This document shows, piece by piece, positions 8,169 through 16,400 of a stretch of DNA of 64,000 bases. The stretch lies in IMG/VR virus record IMGVR_UViG_3300037246_001677, positions 56,171 through 120,170 of that record; one strand, 5' to 3'. The stretch is from a virus. Numbering within the stretch: the first letter of the stretch is position 1; each line of letters starts with the position of its first letter. The position numbers and the translations under genes were made by a program. Below the pieces are notes generated by a model. That model did no database searches. It was not told the origin of the DNA and saw only the letters and a program-made list of their open reading frames with translations.

Positions 8169-8578
8169 ATCCCTATCCTCATTGCATCTATAAATGACTT
8201 CATTCTCCACCCTACCTGTTCAAAGGCTTTAAATGCAATCTCAAAAAATCTCACTCTTGCTTTTTGCCTTGCCATAATTCTTTTCATCTGAATTATTTTA
8301 TCATCGGATGGTATACAGTACTTCTCTATTTCAGGTTTAGACCACTCTTTGTCGTCGTCAAATCTATAAAATTTATACCGAATACCAACTAACTTTTCAT
8401 ATTTCATTTCCAGTTCTTCCATCACTGCAAGTTCTTTATAATATAACTCTTTGTATTTAACAATCATAAATGGATTTTCTTCCAGCTTTTCTGTTAAATT
8501 CAAATCTGTAAATCTGACCATATCATGAATTGGGTGGTCCTCAAGTAGGTCTTTTACAATATTTTCTTCCTTCGTCAT
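8165..8578 (-). CDS. uvsY: UvsY-like recombination mediator
   Basis: 137 residues from ATG 8578, which has GGAGG at a good distance; the ATG at 8593 overlaps that ribosome site. Length equals T4 UvsY, and the sequence has the same plan: a long N-terminal helix with repeated K-Y-x-x-L, a G-x-x-Y-K-F-Y turn, EIEKY, and a C-terminal aromatic helix (FEQVGWRMKSFIDAMR). T4 UvsY loads the UvsX recombinase onto SSB-coated single-stranded DNA. The nearby uvsW gene mirrors T4. Identification rests on pattern and length rather than a search. Confidence 0.7.
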   Translation of the reverse strand: MTKEENIVKDLLEDHPIHDMVRFTDLNLTEKLEENPFMIVKYKELYYKELAVMEELEMKYEKLVGIRYKFYRFDDDKEWSKPEIEKYCIPSDDKIIQMKRIMARQKARVRFFEIAFKAFEQVGWRMKSFIDAMRIGI

Positions 8579-8598
8579 ACTAAATTCCTCCATGAGTA

Positions 8599-8627
8599 AT
8601 TATATCGGATTAAATATAATATGTAAA
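8599..8627 (-). promoter_or_regulatory. Sigma-70-like promoter for the uvsY-uvsW operon
   Basis: Read on the minus strand: TTTACA (8627-8622), a 17-bp spacer and TATAAT (8604-8599). It lies just upstream of the uvsY ribosome site and is divergent from the promoter at 8636-8664. Confidence 0.75.
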
Positions 8628-8635
8628 TTCATATA

Positions 8636-8664
8636 TTTACTTTTCGCTGTATTTAGTGTATAAT
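8636..8664 (+). promoter_or_regulatory. Sigma-70-like promoter for the replication operon
   Basis: TTTACT (8636-8641), a 17-bp spacer and TATAAT (8659-8664), followed by a GGATGGAGAGG ribosome site and ATG 8693. Its -35 lies 8 bp from the -35 of the divergent uvsY promoter, so one regulator could affect both. Confidence 0.75.
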
Positions 8665-8692
8665 ATAGAAAAGGGATGGAGAGGAAAATAAC

Positions 8693-9112
8693 ATGAAATT
8701 AAGTGCGGATGCAATAATATGTAAAGGTGGATATTGGTTTGAGGGAGGTATAGATGGGTTTGACTTCAAGATACTAAAGCGCATAACTAAATCTGATGAT
8801 GTGTTAGCACCAATGAACCACGTTACTGCAAAGCAATTCTTATACCAAAAAGGAGTTAAAGATGATGATAATAGAATCGTAGCAACTCTACTTAAAAGTA
8901 TAAAAATATATGCTTATACAGATAAGAGCAAAATTGCACAAAAAGTTGGACAAGGGGTTGAGAAGCTATTTATTGTAAATCAAAGTAAAGTCGGAACATA
9001 CATGGGATTTAATTTCTTATGTGCCCAGTGCGTGTGGACATGTAAGCAATCAAAATCAGTAAAGTTATATAGTTGCAAAGCATTTAAAAGAGATACATTT
9101 CAAGGGGATTAA
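8693..9112 (+). CDS. First gene of the replication operon, unknown function
   Basis: 139 residues. It has a strong ribosome site (GGAGAGG) and lies directly downstream of the sigma-70-like promoter, so it is probably expressed early. The C-terminal third has cysteines (CAQCVWTC, then C near the end) that may bind metal. Its position before the helicase suggests a DNA replication or expression role. No family recognised. Confidence 0.7.
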   Translation: MKLSADAIICKGGYWFEGGIDGFDFKILKRITKSDDVLAPMNHVTAKQFLYQKGVKDDDNRIVATLLKSIKIYAYTDKSKIAQKVGQGVEKLFIVNQSKVGTYMGFNFLCAQCVWTCKQSKSVKLYSCKAFKRDTFQGD

Positions 9113-9125
9113 CGGGGGATTATAA

Positions 9126-10526
9126 TTGGAAAGATTGGATAGTGATTTTCTGGAGAAGTTAATCATTAAAGGTATGATGACGGATAAGAATTTTCTTGTC
9201 TTAGTCACGAGTGTTTTCGAACCTAACTATTTCGATGATTCATCAGTCAGTCATATTTTTAAATTTTGTAGGGATTATGTAAGTGAGTATAGTGAAATCC
9301 CACAAATAGAAACAGTAATTAACTCTTTACCAGATGAATTTGAACAAAATGATATTAAAGAAATATTTGAAGAAATTGATACAATTGATTATGATATAGC
9401 TAGGAATTATAAACACTTAGTTGACCAAACAAATGACTATTTGAAAGAGCAAGCTGTTAAAAATGCCATAATAGAATCAGTTGATATTGTTGAAGATAAA
9501 GAAAGACGTCCGGAAATACGGCAAAAAATAGAAACTGCTTTGACTAAAGATATTAAGATTGACTTAGGTCTTGATTACTTTGGTGATCTCGGTGATAGGT
9601 TAAGGAGAATATTCACAGCATCTGATATAAAAATCCCAACCTATTATCCACAGTTTGATGAGTATATAAATGGTGGTTTTCCACCATTTACTTTGTCAGT
9701 ATTGACAGCTAGGATTCATGGGTTCAAATCGAATACCATGGCCAACTTTGCGGCGAGACAAGTACTACATGGACATAATGTAGTACTTATGACTTTAGAA
9801 ATGGCACAGGATGCTTTTGCGCAGAGGTTTGACTCGATATACACCGGACTTGATATAAACAGAATATATGTTTCAAATAATTATAAGAATAGATTAACAA
9901 GAAGTTTAGCTGAAGTAAAAGCACGAGAAGGAAGGGGATCATTATTAATAAAACAGTTTCCAACTGGTAACGCTTCGGTATTAGACTTCACAATTTATCT
10001 TCGTGAGTTATTGATAAGAGGCATAATGCCTTCAATAATTTATGTTGACTATATCAACCTTATGAAAACGGCTTATAAGGTTGAGAGAAATATGTATTCA
10101 GCAGTAAAGAGAATAGCCGAGGAGTTAAGAGCATTATCATTTACATTTGAAATTCCTGTTATTTCAGTAAGTCAGTTAAACAGAGAAGGATCATTTGTAG
10201 GGTTTGAAGAACTTGACTTCACTTATATTGCAGAAAGTTTGGGGCTTCCAGCCACAGCAGATTTTATGGCAATTTTAGGAACAGATGATGATGCAATGGT
10301 TTATCAAAATGAAATTCTATATAAGATAGTTAAGAACAGACTTGGCGGTAGAGTAGGTGAGGTAGATAGGCTTTACTATGACTCAAGAAGTCTTAAAATG
10401 TATGACTCAACAGAATTAGATTTATGGAATCAAGACGCAACAACATCTGGTGATGAAAGAAATGTAGCACCAACACCTAATCACAGAGAAGAAGCAAATA
10501 GAACAAGAGGAAGGAGAAATAGATAA
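9126..10526 (+). CDS. DnaB/gp41-type replicative DNA helicase
   Basis: 466 residues with a TTG start preceded by GGGGGAT. The N-terminal helical domain (to about residue 140) has the DnaB/gp41 pattern DSDFLEKLIIKGMM. The RecA-like domain has NGGFPPFTLSVLTA, a P-loop HGFKSNT that keeps the lysine and serine but lacks the usual G-x-G-K-S/T spelling, MTLEM (motif 1a), IIYVDYINLM (Walker B), SQLNREG and a C-terminal VKNRLGGRVG. It would unwind DNA at the fork as a hexamer. The C-terminal 30 residues are a polar tail. Confidence 0.88.
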   Translation: MERLDSDFLEKLIIKGMMTDKNFLVLVTSVFEPNYFDDSSVSHIFKFCRDYVSEYSEIPQIETVINSLPDEFEQNDIKEIFEEIDTIDYDIARNYKHLVDQTNDYLKEQAVKNAIIESVDIVEDKERRPEIRQKIETALTKDIKIDLGLDYFGDLGDRLRRIFTASDIKIPTYYPQFDEYINGGFPPFTLSVLTARIHGFKSNTMANFAARQVLHGHNVVLMTLEMAQDAFAQRFDSIYTGLDINRIYVSNNYKNRLTRSLAEVKAREGRGSLLIKQFPTGNASVLDFTIYLRELLIRGIMPSIIYVDYINLMKTAYKVERNMYSAVKRIAEELRALSFTFEIPVISVSQLNREGSFVGFEELDFTYIAESLGLPATADFMAILGTDDDAMVYQNEILYKIVKNRLGGRVGEVDRLYYDSRSLKMYDSTELDLWNQDATTSGDERNVAPTPNHREEANRTRGRRNR

Positions 10527-10733
10527 ATGGATAAAGAAATGATTACAGAAGTGATTGATGATATTGGTGATATTTTATATGAAATAGCACCAGAACTTAC
10601 CGAACTAATAGAAGAAGATAACGTTAGCAAAGGGATTATTAATAGATTGGTAAAATTAAAAGAAGACGTTCAAGAAATACGTGAATGTGTTTATAAGGAG
10701 TACTATAAGGAAGATGAATTGCTCGAAACATAA
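10527..10733 (+). CDS. Small acidic helical protein, unknown function
   Basis: 68 residues starting immediately after the helicase stop. It is strongly acidic and probably all helix. It overlaps the dUTPase start by 20 nt. It could be an accessory of the replication proteins on context alone. Confidence 0.6.
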   Translation: MDKEMITEVIDDIGDILYEIAPELTELIEEDNVSKGIINRLVKLKEDVQEIRECVYKEYYKEDELLET

Positions 10734-11256
10734 ATGGAAAAGTACTAAGTATCATAGGTCATTTAATAATTATGATTTTTGTGAGTATTGTAAAATAAGA
10801 AGAGGTGATGAATTTAACACTATAAAATTCAAAAAGTTAGATGATAACGCAGTTATACCAAAATATATGACTGATGGTGCAGTAGGATTTGATATTTATT
10901 CAACTATATCACTTGTTCTTGCAGTTGGAGGAACAGGAATCGTTACAACAGGTTTAGCAGTTGAAATACCCAAAGGATCGGAACTTACGATAAGACAAAG
11001 AAGTGGTCTATCAAAATCATATCCAAACTATATTGTTATAGGAATAGGCACAATAGATCAAGACTATCGTGGTGAAATTGAGATTCCAATAGTCAATAAT
11101 AATGAAACGAACATGTTTAAAATTAATATAGGTGATAGAATAGCACAAGGAATAGTAAGCCCAATAATAAGATGTGTCATTGAAGAAGTAGATAATTTAA
11201 GTGATACTACTCGGGGCGAGAAAGGATTTGGTTCAACAGGTGGAATTACTAAGTAA
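10714..11256 (+). CDS. dut: dUTPase with N-terminal zinc-finger-like extension
   Basis: 180 residues from ATG 10714, preceded closely by AAGGAAG. The trimeric dUTPase motifs are in order: DGAVGFDIYS (motif 1), RQRSGLS (motif 2), GTIDQDYRGEI (motif 3, with uracil-pocket residues), GDRIAQG (motif 4), and the glycine-rich tail GEKGFGSTG (motif 5). The first 35 residues carry C-x-x-x-x-W and CEYC pairs that may bind zinc, which is not usual for dUTPase. The enzyme converts dUTP to dUMP, keeping uracil out of DNA and supplying dTMP synthesis. The adjacent uracil-DNA glycosylase acts in the same process. Confidence 0.9.
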   Translation: MNCSKHKWKSTKYHRSFNNYDFCEYCKIRRGDEFNTIKFKKLDDNAVIPKYMTDGAVGFDIYSTISLVLAVGGTGIVTTGLAVEIPKGSELTIRQRSGLSKSYPNYIVIGIGTIDQDYRGEIEIPIVNNNETNMFKINIGDRIAQGIVSPIIRCVIEEVDNLSDTTRGEKGFGSTGGITK

Positions 11257-11269
11257 TAAACAAATAAGA

Positions 11270-11821
11270 ATGCTATTACTTCTTGATGGTATGGTAAGTA
11301 AGTGTACAGAATGTGTCCTATATAAAGGAGGCCGCGTAAAACCATACTGGACACCAATGTCCATATATGCTGCTGTGGGTGAGGCACCGGGTGCACAAGA
11401 AGTGGCACAAAATGAACCATTCGTTGGTAAAGCCGGTGAAATACTAGCCGAATCTATGGCAAAAGTTGGTTTTAGAAAAGAACAATTTTTGTTTATAAAT
11501 TCAGTTAATTGTAGACCAACGGATGGTAGTAAGAATAGTAAGCCAAGTCTACTTCAAGTTGATATATGTAGAAAGTGGATGCGAAAATATATAAAAGTAC
11601 TTAATCCAGAAAAAATAATTGGATTTGGAAACTTTGCAAGAGGATCATTATCTGGTAATTATACTGGAATTATAAAATATAATGGATGGGTTGATTCTAT
11701 ACATCCATATAACAAAAGAGTAGTTTATAGTGTACATCCAGCTTACTGTATATATAATCAAAGTGATGGAGAGAAAAAGCTTGACTACGCAATAGAAAGG
11801 TTCAGAAATTTAGATATTTAG
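11270..11821 (+). CDS. Family 4/5-type uracil-DNA glycosylase
   Basis: 183 residues from ATG 11270. It has GEAPGAQE followed by NEPFVGKAG (uracil-binding motif), SVHPAYC (the HPS-type motif), and four cysteines (CTEC near the N-terminus, NC and DIC in the middle) placed as in the [4Fe-4S] cluster of family 4 enzymes. It would excise uracil from DNA. No good ribosome site precedes ATG 11270. In-frame GTG 11240 and TTG 11228 inside the dUTPase end are alternatives, and translation is probably coupled. Confidence 0.85.
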   Translation: MLLLLDGMVSKCTECVLYKGGRVKPYWTPMSIYAAVGEAPGAQEVAQNEPFVGKAGEILAESMAKVGFRKEQFLFINSVNCRPTDGSKNSKPSLLQVDICRKWMRKYIKVLNPEKIIGFGNFARGSLSGNYTGIIKYNGWVDSIHPYNKRVVYSVHPAYCIYNQSDGEKKLDYAIERFRNLDI

Positions 11822-11834
11822 GGAGGAAAAGAAA

Positions 11835-14426
11835 ATTTTTAAGAATACATTTTATGACACAAAAACTTCAACTATCCATTTATGGGAACAATTGGATGGC
11901 GAAGACTTATACACGAAAATAGATTGGGTTCCATATATTTTCGTTCCAGCAAGGGGCCGACCAGAAGAAGCAAACACAATTTATGGAACACCAGTAATAA
12001 AAAAAGAATTTAGAAATTATTTTGAATACTATAAATTTCAAAAAGATCACTCAAATATATATGAGAACAAAACAAGACCAGATGTGCAGTTCTTATCTGA
12101 AAGATACTATGATATTCCAGATGATGAAATGCCAGTACCAAATCTTTTAGTTTATTATATTGATATTGAAGTAATAGCAGAAAAGGGGTTTCCTGATGCA
12201 CTGGATCCAAAAGACCAGGTAGTACTTGTTTCATTAACAAATAATAAAACTCAAAAAACAATAACATTTGGCACAAAGCACTATACAGGAAGTATGAAGG
12301 ATATAATATTTGTATATTGTGAAACAGAACGAGACTTACTTCGTAAACTCTTTACTTATATGCACAAATATCCTTGTGATGTTCTAAGTGGTTGGAATAT
12401 ATGGAAATTTGATTTACCATACCTTATCAATAGGTCTAAGAAATTATTTATGGGTGATTCATTACATAACTTAATGTCACCTATCGGTATAGTCAAAACA
12501 TGGAAACAACAAAACAGTGAAGAAATAAACATAGACATTGCTGGTGTATGTATTCTTGATTATTACAATGTATATAGATGGTATACTAGCAAAAATCTTG
12601 AAAACTACACTCTTCAATATGTATGTGAAAATGAACTTGGTGTTGGTAAACTTGAAAATAAGTTTAATAGTTTTCAAGATTGGTATGTTAATGATTGGGA
12701 TTCATTTACTGAATACAATGCAATTGACTGTATAAGAGTAGATGAGTTAGAAAATAAGTTAGGATATATTAAACTTATTCAATCACTATCATTGCTATCA
12801 AAGGCTCCAGCAAAGTACTATAATGCTATGACTCAATTAATTGAAGGAGCATTATTAACTCACTTTAGGAGAAATAACTTATGTGCTCCACATTTAGCTG
12901 GTGGTTCACAAGAAACATTCGAAGCCGCTTATGTAAAAGAACCAATTACCGGACTTCACGAATGGGTAATTGATATTGATATTATATCATCCTATCCATT
13001 TAAGATAATAACTTTAAACATGAGTAGTGAAACTTATTATGGTAGAATACTTGGCATAAGAGAACAAGATATTATATACTATACTAAAAATAGAGAATTT
13101 CCAAGATTTGATATGTATAAAGAAGAAAAGGGTATCGTATCATTTGACGGATTAAATTTAGAGAAGTTTAATATGGCAGTCAAAAAAGGATTGCTAGCAA
13201 TTGCTCCATGTGGTTCAGTATTCACAACTTCTGAAACAGGAGTTATCGCACAAGTTGAGAAAAATGTTTTCTTGAAGAGAAAAGATGTTAAAGACAAAAT
13301 GAGAGCAATGAGAGATAAGGCAGCAACATTGCCAGATGGTAAAGAAAAGGAACAACTACTTGAAAAGGCACAAGAATTATTTTCACTACAATGGGCTTTG
13401 AAAATTTGGTTAAATGCTGTATTTGGAATTTTAGCTGTTCCTTATTCCAGATATTTCAATACAAATATTGCGGAAGCAATTACTTCTTGTGGTAGACATT
13501 CAATTAAACAAGGTGAGAAATTTGTTAATGAGTACTTCAGTAATCTTAAAATTGACGGCATGCCATTGGACATGGTCGCTTATATAGATACTGACTCACT
13601 ATTCGTTAGACTGGGTGAGTACTTTTCAAGAGTAGATAAAAATTGGGAATCAAAAAGCAGTGAAGAGAAAATAGAAAGCATAATTGACTTCTCAAAAAAT
13701 GAGTTAGAACCACATGTCAATATGAGAATATATGAAGAGACTCAGTTGATGGATTTTAACTCACAAGTAACTGATTTCAAAATAGAATTTAAACAAGAAA
13801 TTATTGCTAGAACTGCTTTATTCATAAAGAAAAAGAAATACGCATACTGGATGGTAAATGAAGAAGGAACGCCATGTAATGAAATTTCTGTTACTGGTCT
13901 TGAAATTATTAGATCAGATAGTGCCCAGGCTGTTAGACCAAGATTAAGACATATCATGGAAATGATTATGAGACAGGAACCAGAAGATCAAATTACTGTA
14001 ATGATTAAGAAGTACAAAAAGGAGTTAAGAAGTCTAACACCAGGAGAGTTAGCTGCTAATATAGGAATCAATAATATTCAGAAATATCTCGGTACTGGTA
14101 AACCAATAAAAGGTACACCATGGCATGTAAAAGGCGTTTATAATTACAGAATGTTATTGAAATTATTAGACATTGAACACAAATATGAGGACATCCATGA
14201 GGGCATAAAGTCAAAGGTTGCTTATGTTAAAAAGAACCCATTTAATGTTGAAACAATTACGTTTCAACAATGGCCGGATGAATTTGATGCATTACTTCAG
14301 TTCGATGCTGATACTATGATTGATAAGTTCTTTATTAAGAAAATTGAAACTCTTTTAAAACCAATGGTTAAAGAGTACTTAATAAGAGGAGATACAAAAG
14401 CAAAGTTAAATTTATTTTTTAATTAG
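11835..14426 (+). CDS. Family B DNA polymerase, probable ATT start
   Basis: About 863 residues. Exonuclease motifs: YYIDIEV (Exo I), NIWKFDLPYL (Exo II) and EYNAIDCIRVDEL (Exo III region). Polymerase motifs: DIDIISSYPF (A), KIWLNAVFGILAVPYSRYF (B) and AYIDTDSLF (C). This is a proofreading replicative polymerase of the T4 gp43 class. No ATG, GTG or TTG starts the frame near a ribosome site: the first is TTG 11892, with none. GGGAGG at 11821-11826 stands 8 nt before an in-frame ATT at 11835, and the intervening codons encode plausible N-terminal sequence, so I use ATT 11835. Confidence 0.9.
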   Translation: MFKNTFYDTKTSTIHLWEQLDGEDLYTKIDWVPYIFVPARGRPEEANTIYGTPVIKKEFRNYFEYYKFQKDHSNIYENKTRPDVQFLSERYYDIPDDEMPVPNLLVYYIDIEVIAEKGFPDALDPKDQVVLVSLTNNKTQKTITFGTKHYTGSMKDIIFVYCETERDLLRKLFTYMHKYPCDVLSGWNIWKFDLPYLINRSKKLFMGDSLHNLMSPIGIVKTWKQQNSEEINIDIAGVCILDYYNVYRWYTSKNLENYTLQYVCENELGVGKLENKFNSFQDWYVNDWDSFTEYNAIDCIRVDELENKLGYIKLIQSLSLLSKAPAKYYNAMTQLIEGALLTHFRRNNLCAPHLAGGSQETFEAAYVKEPITGLHEWVIDIDIISSYPFKIITLNMSSETYYGRILGIREQDIIYYTKNREFPRFDMYKEEKGIVSFDGLNLEKFNMAVKKGLLAIAPCGSVFTTSETGVIAQVEKNVFLKRKDVKDKMRAMRDKAATLPDGKEKEQLLEKAQELFSLQWALKIWLNAVFGILAVPYSRYFNTNIAEAITSCGRHSIKQGEKFVNEYFSNLKIDGMPLDMVAYIDTDSLFVRLGEYFSRVDKNWESKSSEEKIESIIDFSKNELEPHVNMRIYEETQLMDFNSQVTDFKIEFKQEIIARTALFIKKKKYAYWMVNEEGTPCNEISVTGLEIIRSDSAQAVRPRLRHIMEMIMRQEPEDQITVMIKKYKKELRSLTPGELAANIGINNIQKYLGTGKPIKGTPWHVKGVYNYRMLLKLLDIEHKYEDIHEGIKSKVAYVKKNPFNVETITFQQWPDEFDALLQFDADTMIDKFFIKKIETLLKPMVKEYLIRGDTKAKLNLFFN

Positions 14427-14434
14427 GAGAAATT

Positions 14435-15031
14435 ATGAATAACGTTTTAGATTTAGTAAAGGCCGGAGAGTATATTAAGGCAATAAAATTACATAGAGAA
14501 CAAACAGGATTAGGTCTCAAAGAATCAAAAAAACATATTGATGAACTAAGAATGCAGCAAAGTCTTAGCTACAATGATATTGATAAAATGAAAGACCACA
14601 TACAAGGAATGTACTTTATTGATGAAAAACAAAGGAACTTTATACTTGACTTAGTTGAAGAAGCGTATTACCTTGGTGAGGATAATGGTGACACAACAGG
14701 ATACAATAGATCACTAAACGAAAATGAAGGAACGGCGGATTATGATGAAGATGATGTGTATGAGCGAGCATATGATGAAGGCTGGCAAGAAGGTCGATCA
14801 GAAGGACACGAAGATGGACAGAGAGAAGGATACGAACAAGGCATGGAAGAAAAATCAGAACAATCATATAACGATGGAGTTGAAGATGGTAAAAATGAAG
14901 GATATGAAGATGGTAAAAATGAAGGATATGAAGAAGGATATGATATAGGTAAGTTAGAAGGATATGAAGGAGGACATCAAACGGGACTCGAACAAGGCAG
15001 AGCAGAAGAAAGATTTGAAAGGAGTGGATGA
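14435..15031 (+). CDS. L7/L12-C-terminal-like domain fused to acidic glycine-tyrosine repeats
   Basis: 198 residues. Residues about 5-40 read as the ribosomal L7/L12 C-terminal motif (AIKLHREQTGLGLKESKKHI), a fold also found in phage and bacterial adaptors. From about residue 105 the protein is a repeat of the form G-Y-x-x-G-x-x-x-G with acidic residues, similar to Yae1/deca-GX3 repeats. The DNA there contains a nearly perfect 24-bp tandem duplication (about 14882-14930). It is encoded between DNA polymerase and the lytic transglycosylase and overlaps the latter by 4 nt. It may contact translation factors by mimicry, but this is speculative. Confidence 0.7.
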   Translation: MNNVLDLVKAGEYIKAIKLHREQTGLGLKESKKHIDELRMQQSLSYNDIDKMKDHIQGMYFIDEKQRNFILDLVEEAYYLGEDNGDTTGYNRSLNENEGTADYDEDDVYERAYDEGWQEGRSEGHEDGQREGYEQGMEEKSEQSYNDGVEDGKNEGYEDGKNEGYEEGYDIGKLEGYEGGHQTGLEQGRAEERFERSG

Positions 15032-15738
15032 TGTTATATACAACTAATTACTCATCAAAAACAATAAAAATATACAAACATGGTTATAGAATTTTCTTAA
15101 TTTTATTTATAATATCTGTATCTATTATATGGGGTGGTAATGTGTATTTTCAGGGTCCGCGCTATATTCAAAAAATTGTTAAAAATAATATGCCATATAT
15201 AGAGCCAGAATCAAGAGAAGTTATTAGATATATTGAGAAAAAAGACGCTATACCGACATGGAGACTTATACAGCATCTTAATGGAAGGCTTGATAAAGAT
15301 ACATCAATTATAATAGCAAATGAAATCAATAAGGCACATGAAAAATATGGACTACCTAAGAAATTGATAATTGCTATTATGAGAAAAGAAAGTAATCTTG
15401 ATCCACTTGCTAAAAGTAAAAATAAAGAAGGTAAAATTATTGCAAGAGGGTTAATGCAGATATTTGCAAAGTGGCATCCAAAGAAAATGGAAGGAATATC
15501 TTTAGAGGAGTTATATCATATTGATATAAATGTTAATATGGGTTGTCAAATATTTAGGGAATACTACGATAAAAGCGAGGGTGACTTAACAGAAACTTTT
15601 CATAAGTACTTATCTAAAAGGGCGAGTAAAGCAGATGCTAAAAAGTATATGGATCAAATATTAAAATGGTGGGCTACGTTAGAAATGTATGAATATAACA
15701 AAAATGTAAATATTATGAAACATTCTCCGCAAATGTAA
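15028..15738 (+). CDS. Membrane-anchored lytic transglycosylase (SLT type)
   Basis: 236 residues. One hydrophobic segment near residues 20-38 should anchor the protein, leaving the rest in the periplasm. The SLT-type goose-lysozyme fold is visible from about residue 95: AIMRKESNLDP with the catalytic glutamate, ARGLMQI, and NVNMGCQIFREYY. It would cleave peptidoglycan glycan strands. The anchor suggests an endolysin-like role at lysis or local wall opening; a virion role is less likely. It is the last gene of the rightward replication operon and its 3' end overlaps the convergent gene at 15713. Confidence 0.82.
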   Translation: MMLYTTNYSSKTIKIYKHGYRIFLILFIISVSIIWGGNVYFQGPRYIQKIVKNNMPYIEPESREVIRYIEKKDAIPTWRLIQHLNGRLDKDTSIIIANEINKAHEKYGLPKKLIIAIMRKESNLDPLAKSKNKEGKIIARGLMQIFAKWHPKKMEGISLEELYHIDINVNMGCQIFREYYDKSEGDLTETFHKYLSKRASKADAKKYMDQILKWWATLEMYEYNKNVNIMKHSPQM

Positions 15739-16270
15739 TTGCTATTTCTCTAGCATGAGCATCATTTTTTATAGTAAAGTCGGATTCATATTTTCCATTA
15801 TCAAAATCAAGTTCACCAATAGTTGGTATTGCTGTAGCTTTATCTGATTTAGCGGCTGCAGCTAGAGCAGCATCAACATCTGATTGTGTATATTTTGGAT
15901 AATCAACCTTCTTACCCATACTATCACCTTTTACTTCATCACCAGCTTTAAATCCATATATTGCTCTATGACTCCAACCATACCACTTACCATCAGCAGC
16001 CGATTTTCCAATACTTGCTACAGAATGATCTGGATGTGTTTTTTCACCTTTAATTTCCAACCAGGCTTGAGGTGTTACTTTATTTTTTCCAGTTGAGTAC
16101 TTAGGTATGTTTTTGAAACTTCGCTCCTCTGGTGGTACTTTTGTAACCAACTGTTTTATTTTTTTAAAGTTTTTTTCTCTATTTGTTTTAGGGTTTATTT
16201 TTCTATGCTTTTCACGTTTTATCATCGGAACAGTATAAGTTGTTTCCACAAAATCTTTAAACTTTGTCAT
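15713..16270 (-). CDS. Predicted virion cargo protein, unknown function
   Basis: 185 residues from ATG 16270, preceded by GAGGAGAGAAGT; the frame stays open upstream. It begins MTKFKDFVETT, which has the cargo pattern but VET in place of [LI]-x-E. A basic region follows, and the middle part (IKGEKTHPDHSVASIGKS, then WYGWSHRAIYGFKAGDEV) reads as a compact domain that I have seen no name for. It is last in the leftward cargo operon. Confidence 0.7.
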   Translation of the reverse strand: MTKFKDFVETTYTVPMIKREKHRKINPKTNREKNFKKIKQLVTKVPPEERSFKNIPKYSTGKNKVTPQAWLEIKGEKTHPDHSVASIGKSAADGKWYGWSHRAIYGFKAGDEVKGDSMGKKVDYPKYTQSDVDAALAAAAKSDKATAIPTIGELDFDNGKYESDFTIKNDAHAREIAITFAENVS

Positions 16271-16400
16271 TACTTCTCTCCTCGTCTTTGCATTTATCAC
16301 ATATCTTTCTATAATCCCTACATATATAAATCACAAAGGAATACTCCCCACAATTATCGCATTTAGTTCCTTTATTATCCGACTTGTTGATCGAGAACAT
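16257..16400 (-). CDS. Small zinc-ribbon protein
   Basis: 47 residues, beginning MFSINKSDNKG at ATG 16400, with AGGA 8 nt before it. CDNC near residue 14 and CDKC near residue 34 form a probable zinc ribbon. It overlaps the gene upstream by 26 nt and the start of the gene downstream by 14 nt, which fills the apparent gap between them. Confidence 0.6.
   Translation of the reverse strand: MFSINKSDNKGTKCDNCGEYSFVIYICRDYRKICDKCKDEERSNDKV

Noticed and set aside
15139-15162. NVYFQG in the lytic transglycosylase resembles a TEV protease site
   Set aside because: Chance similarity of six residues next to a membrane segment; no biological link and not evidence of a cloning tag.
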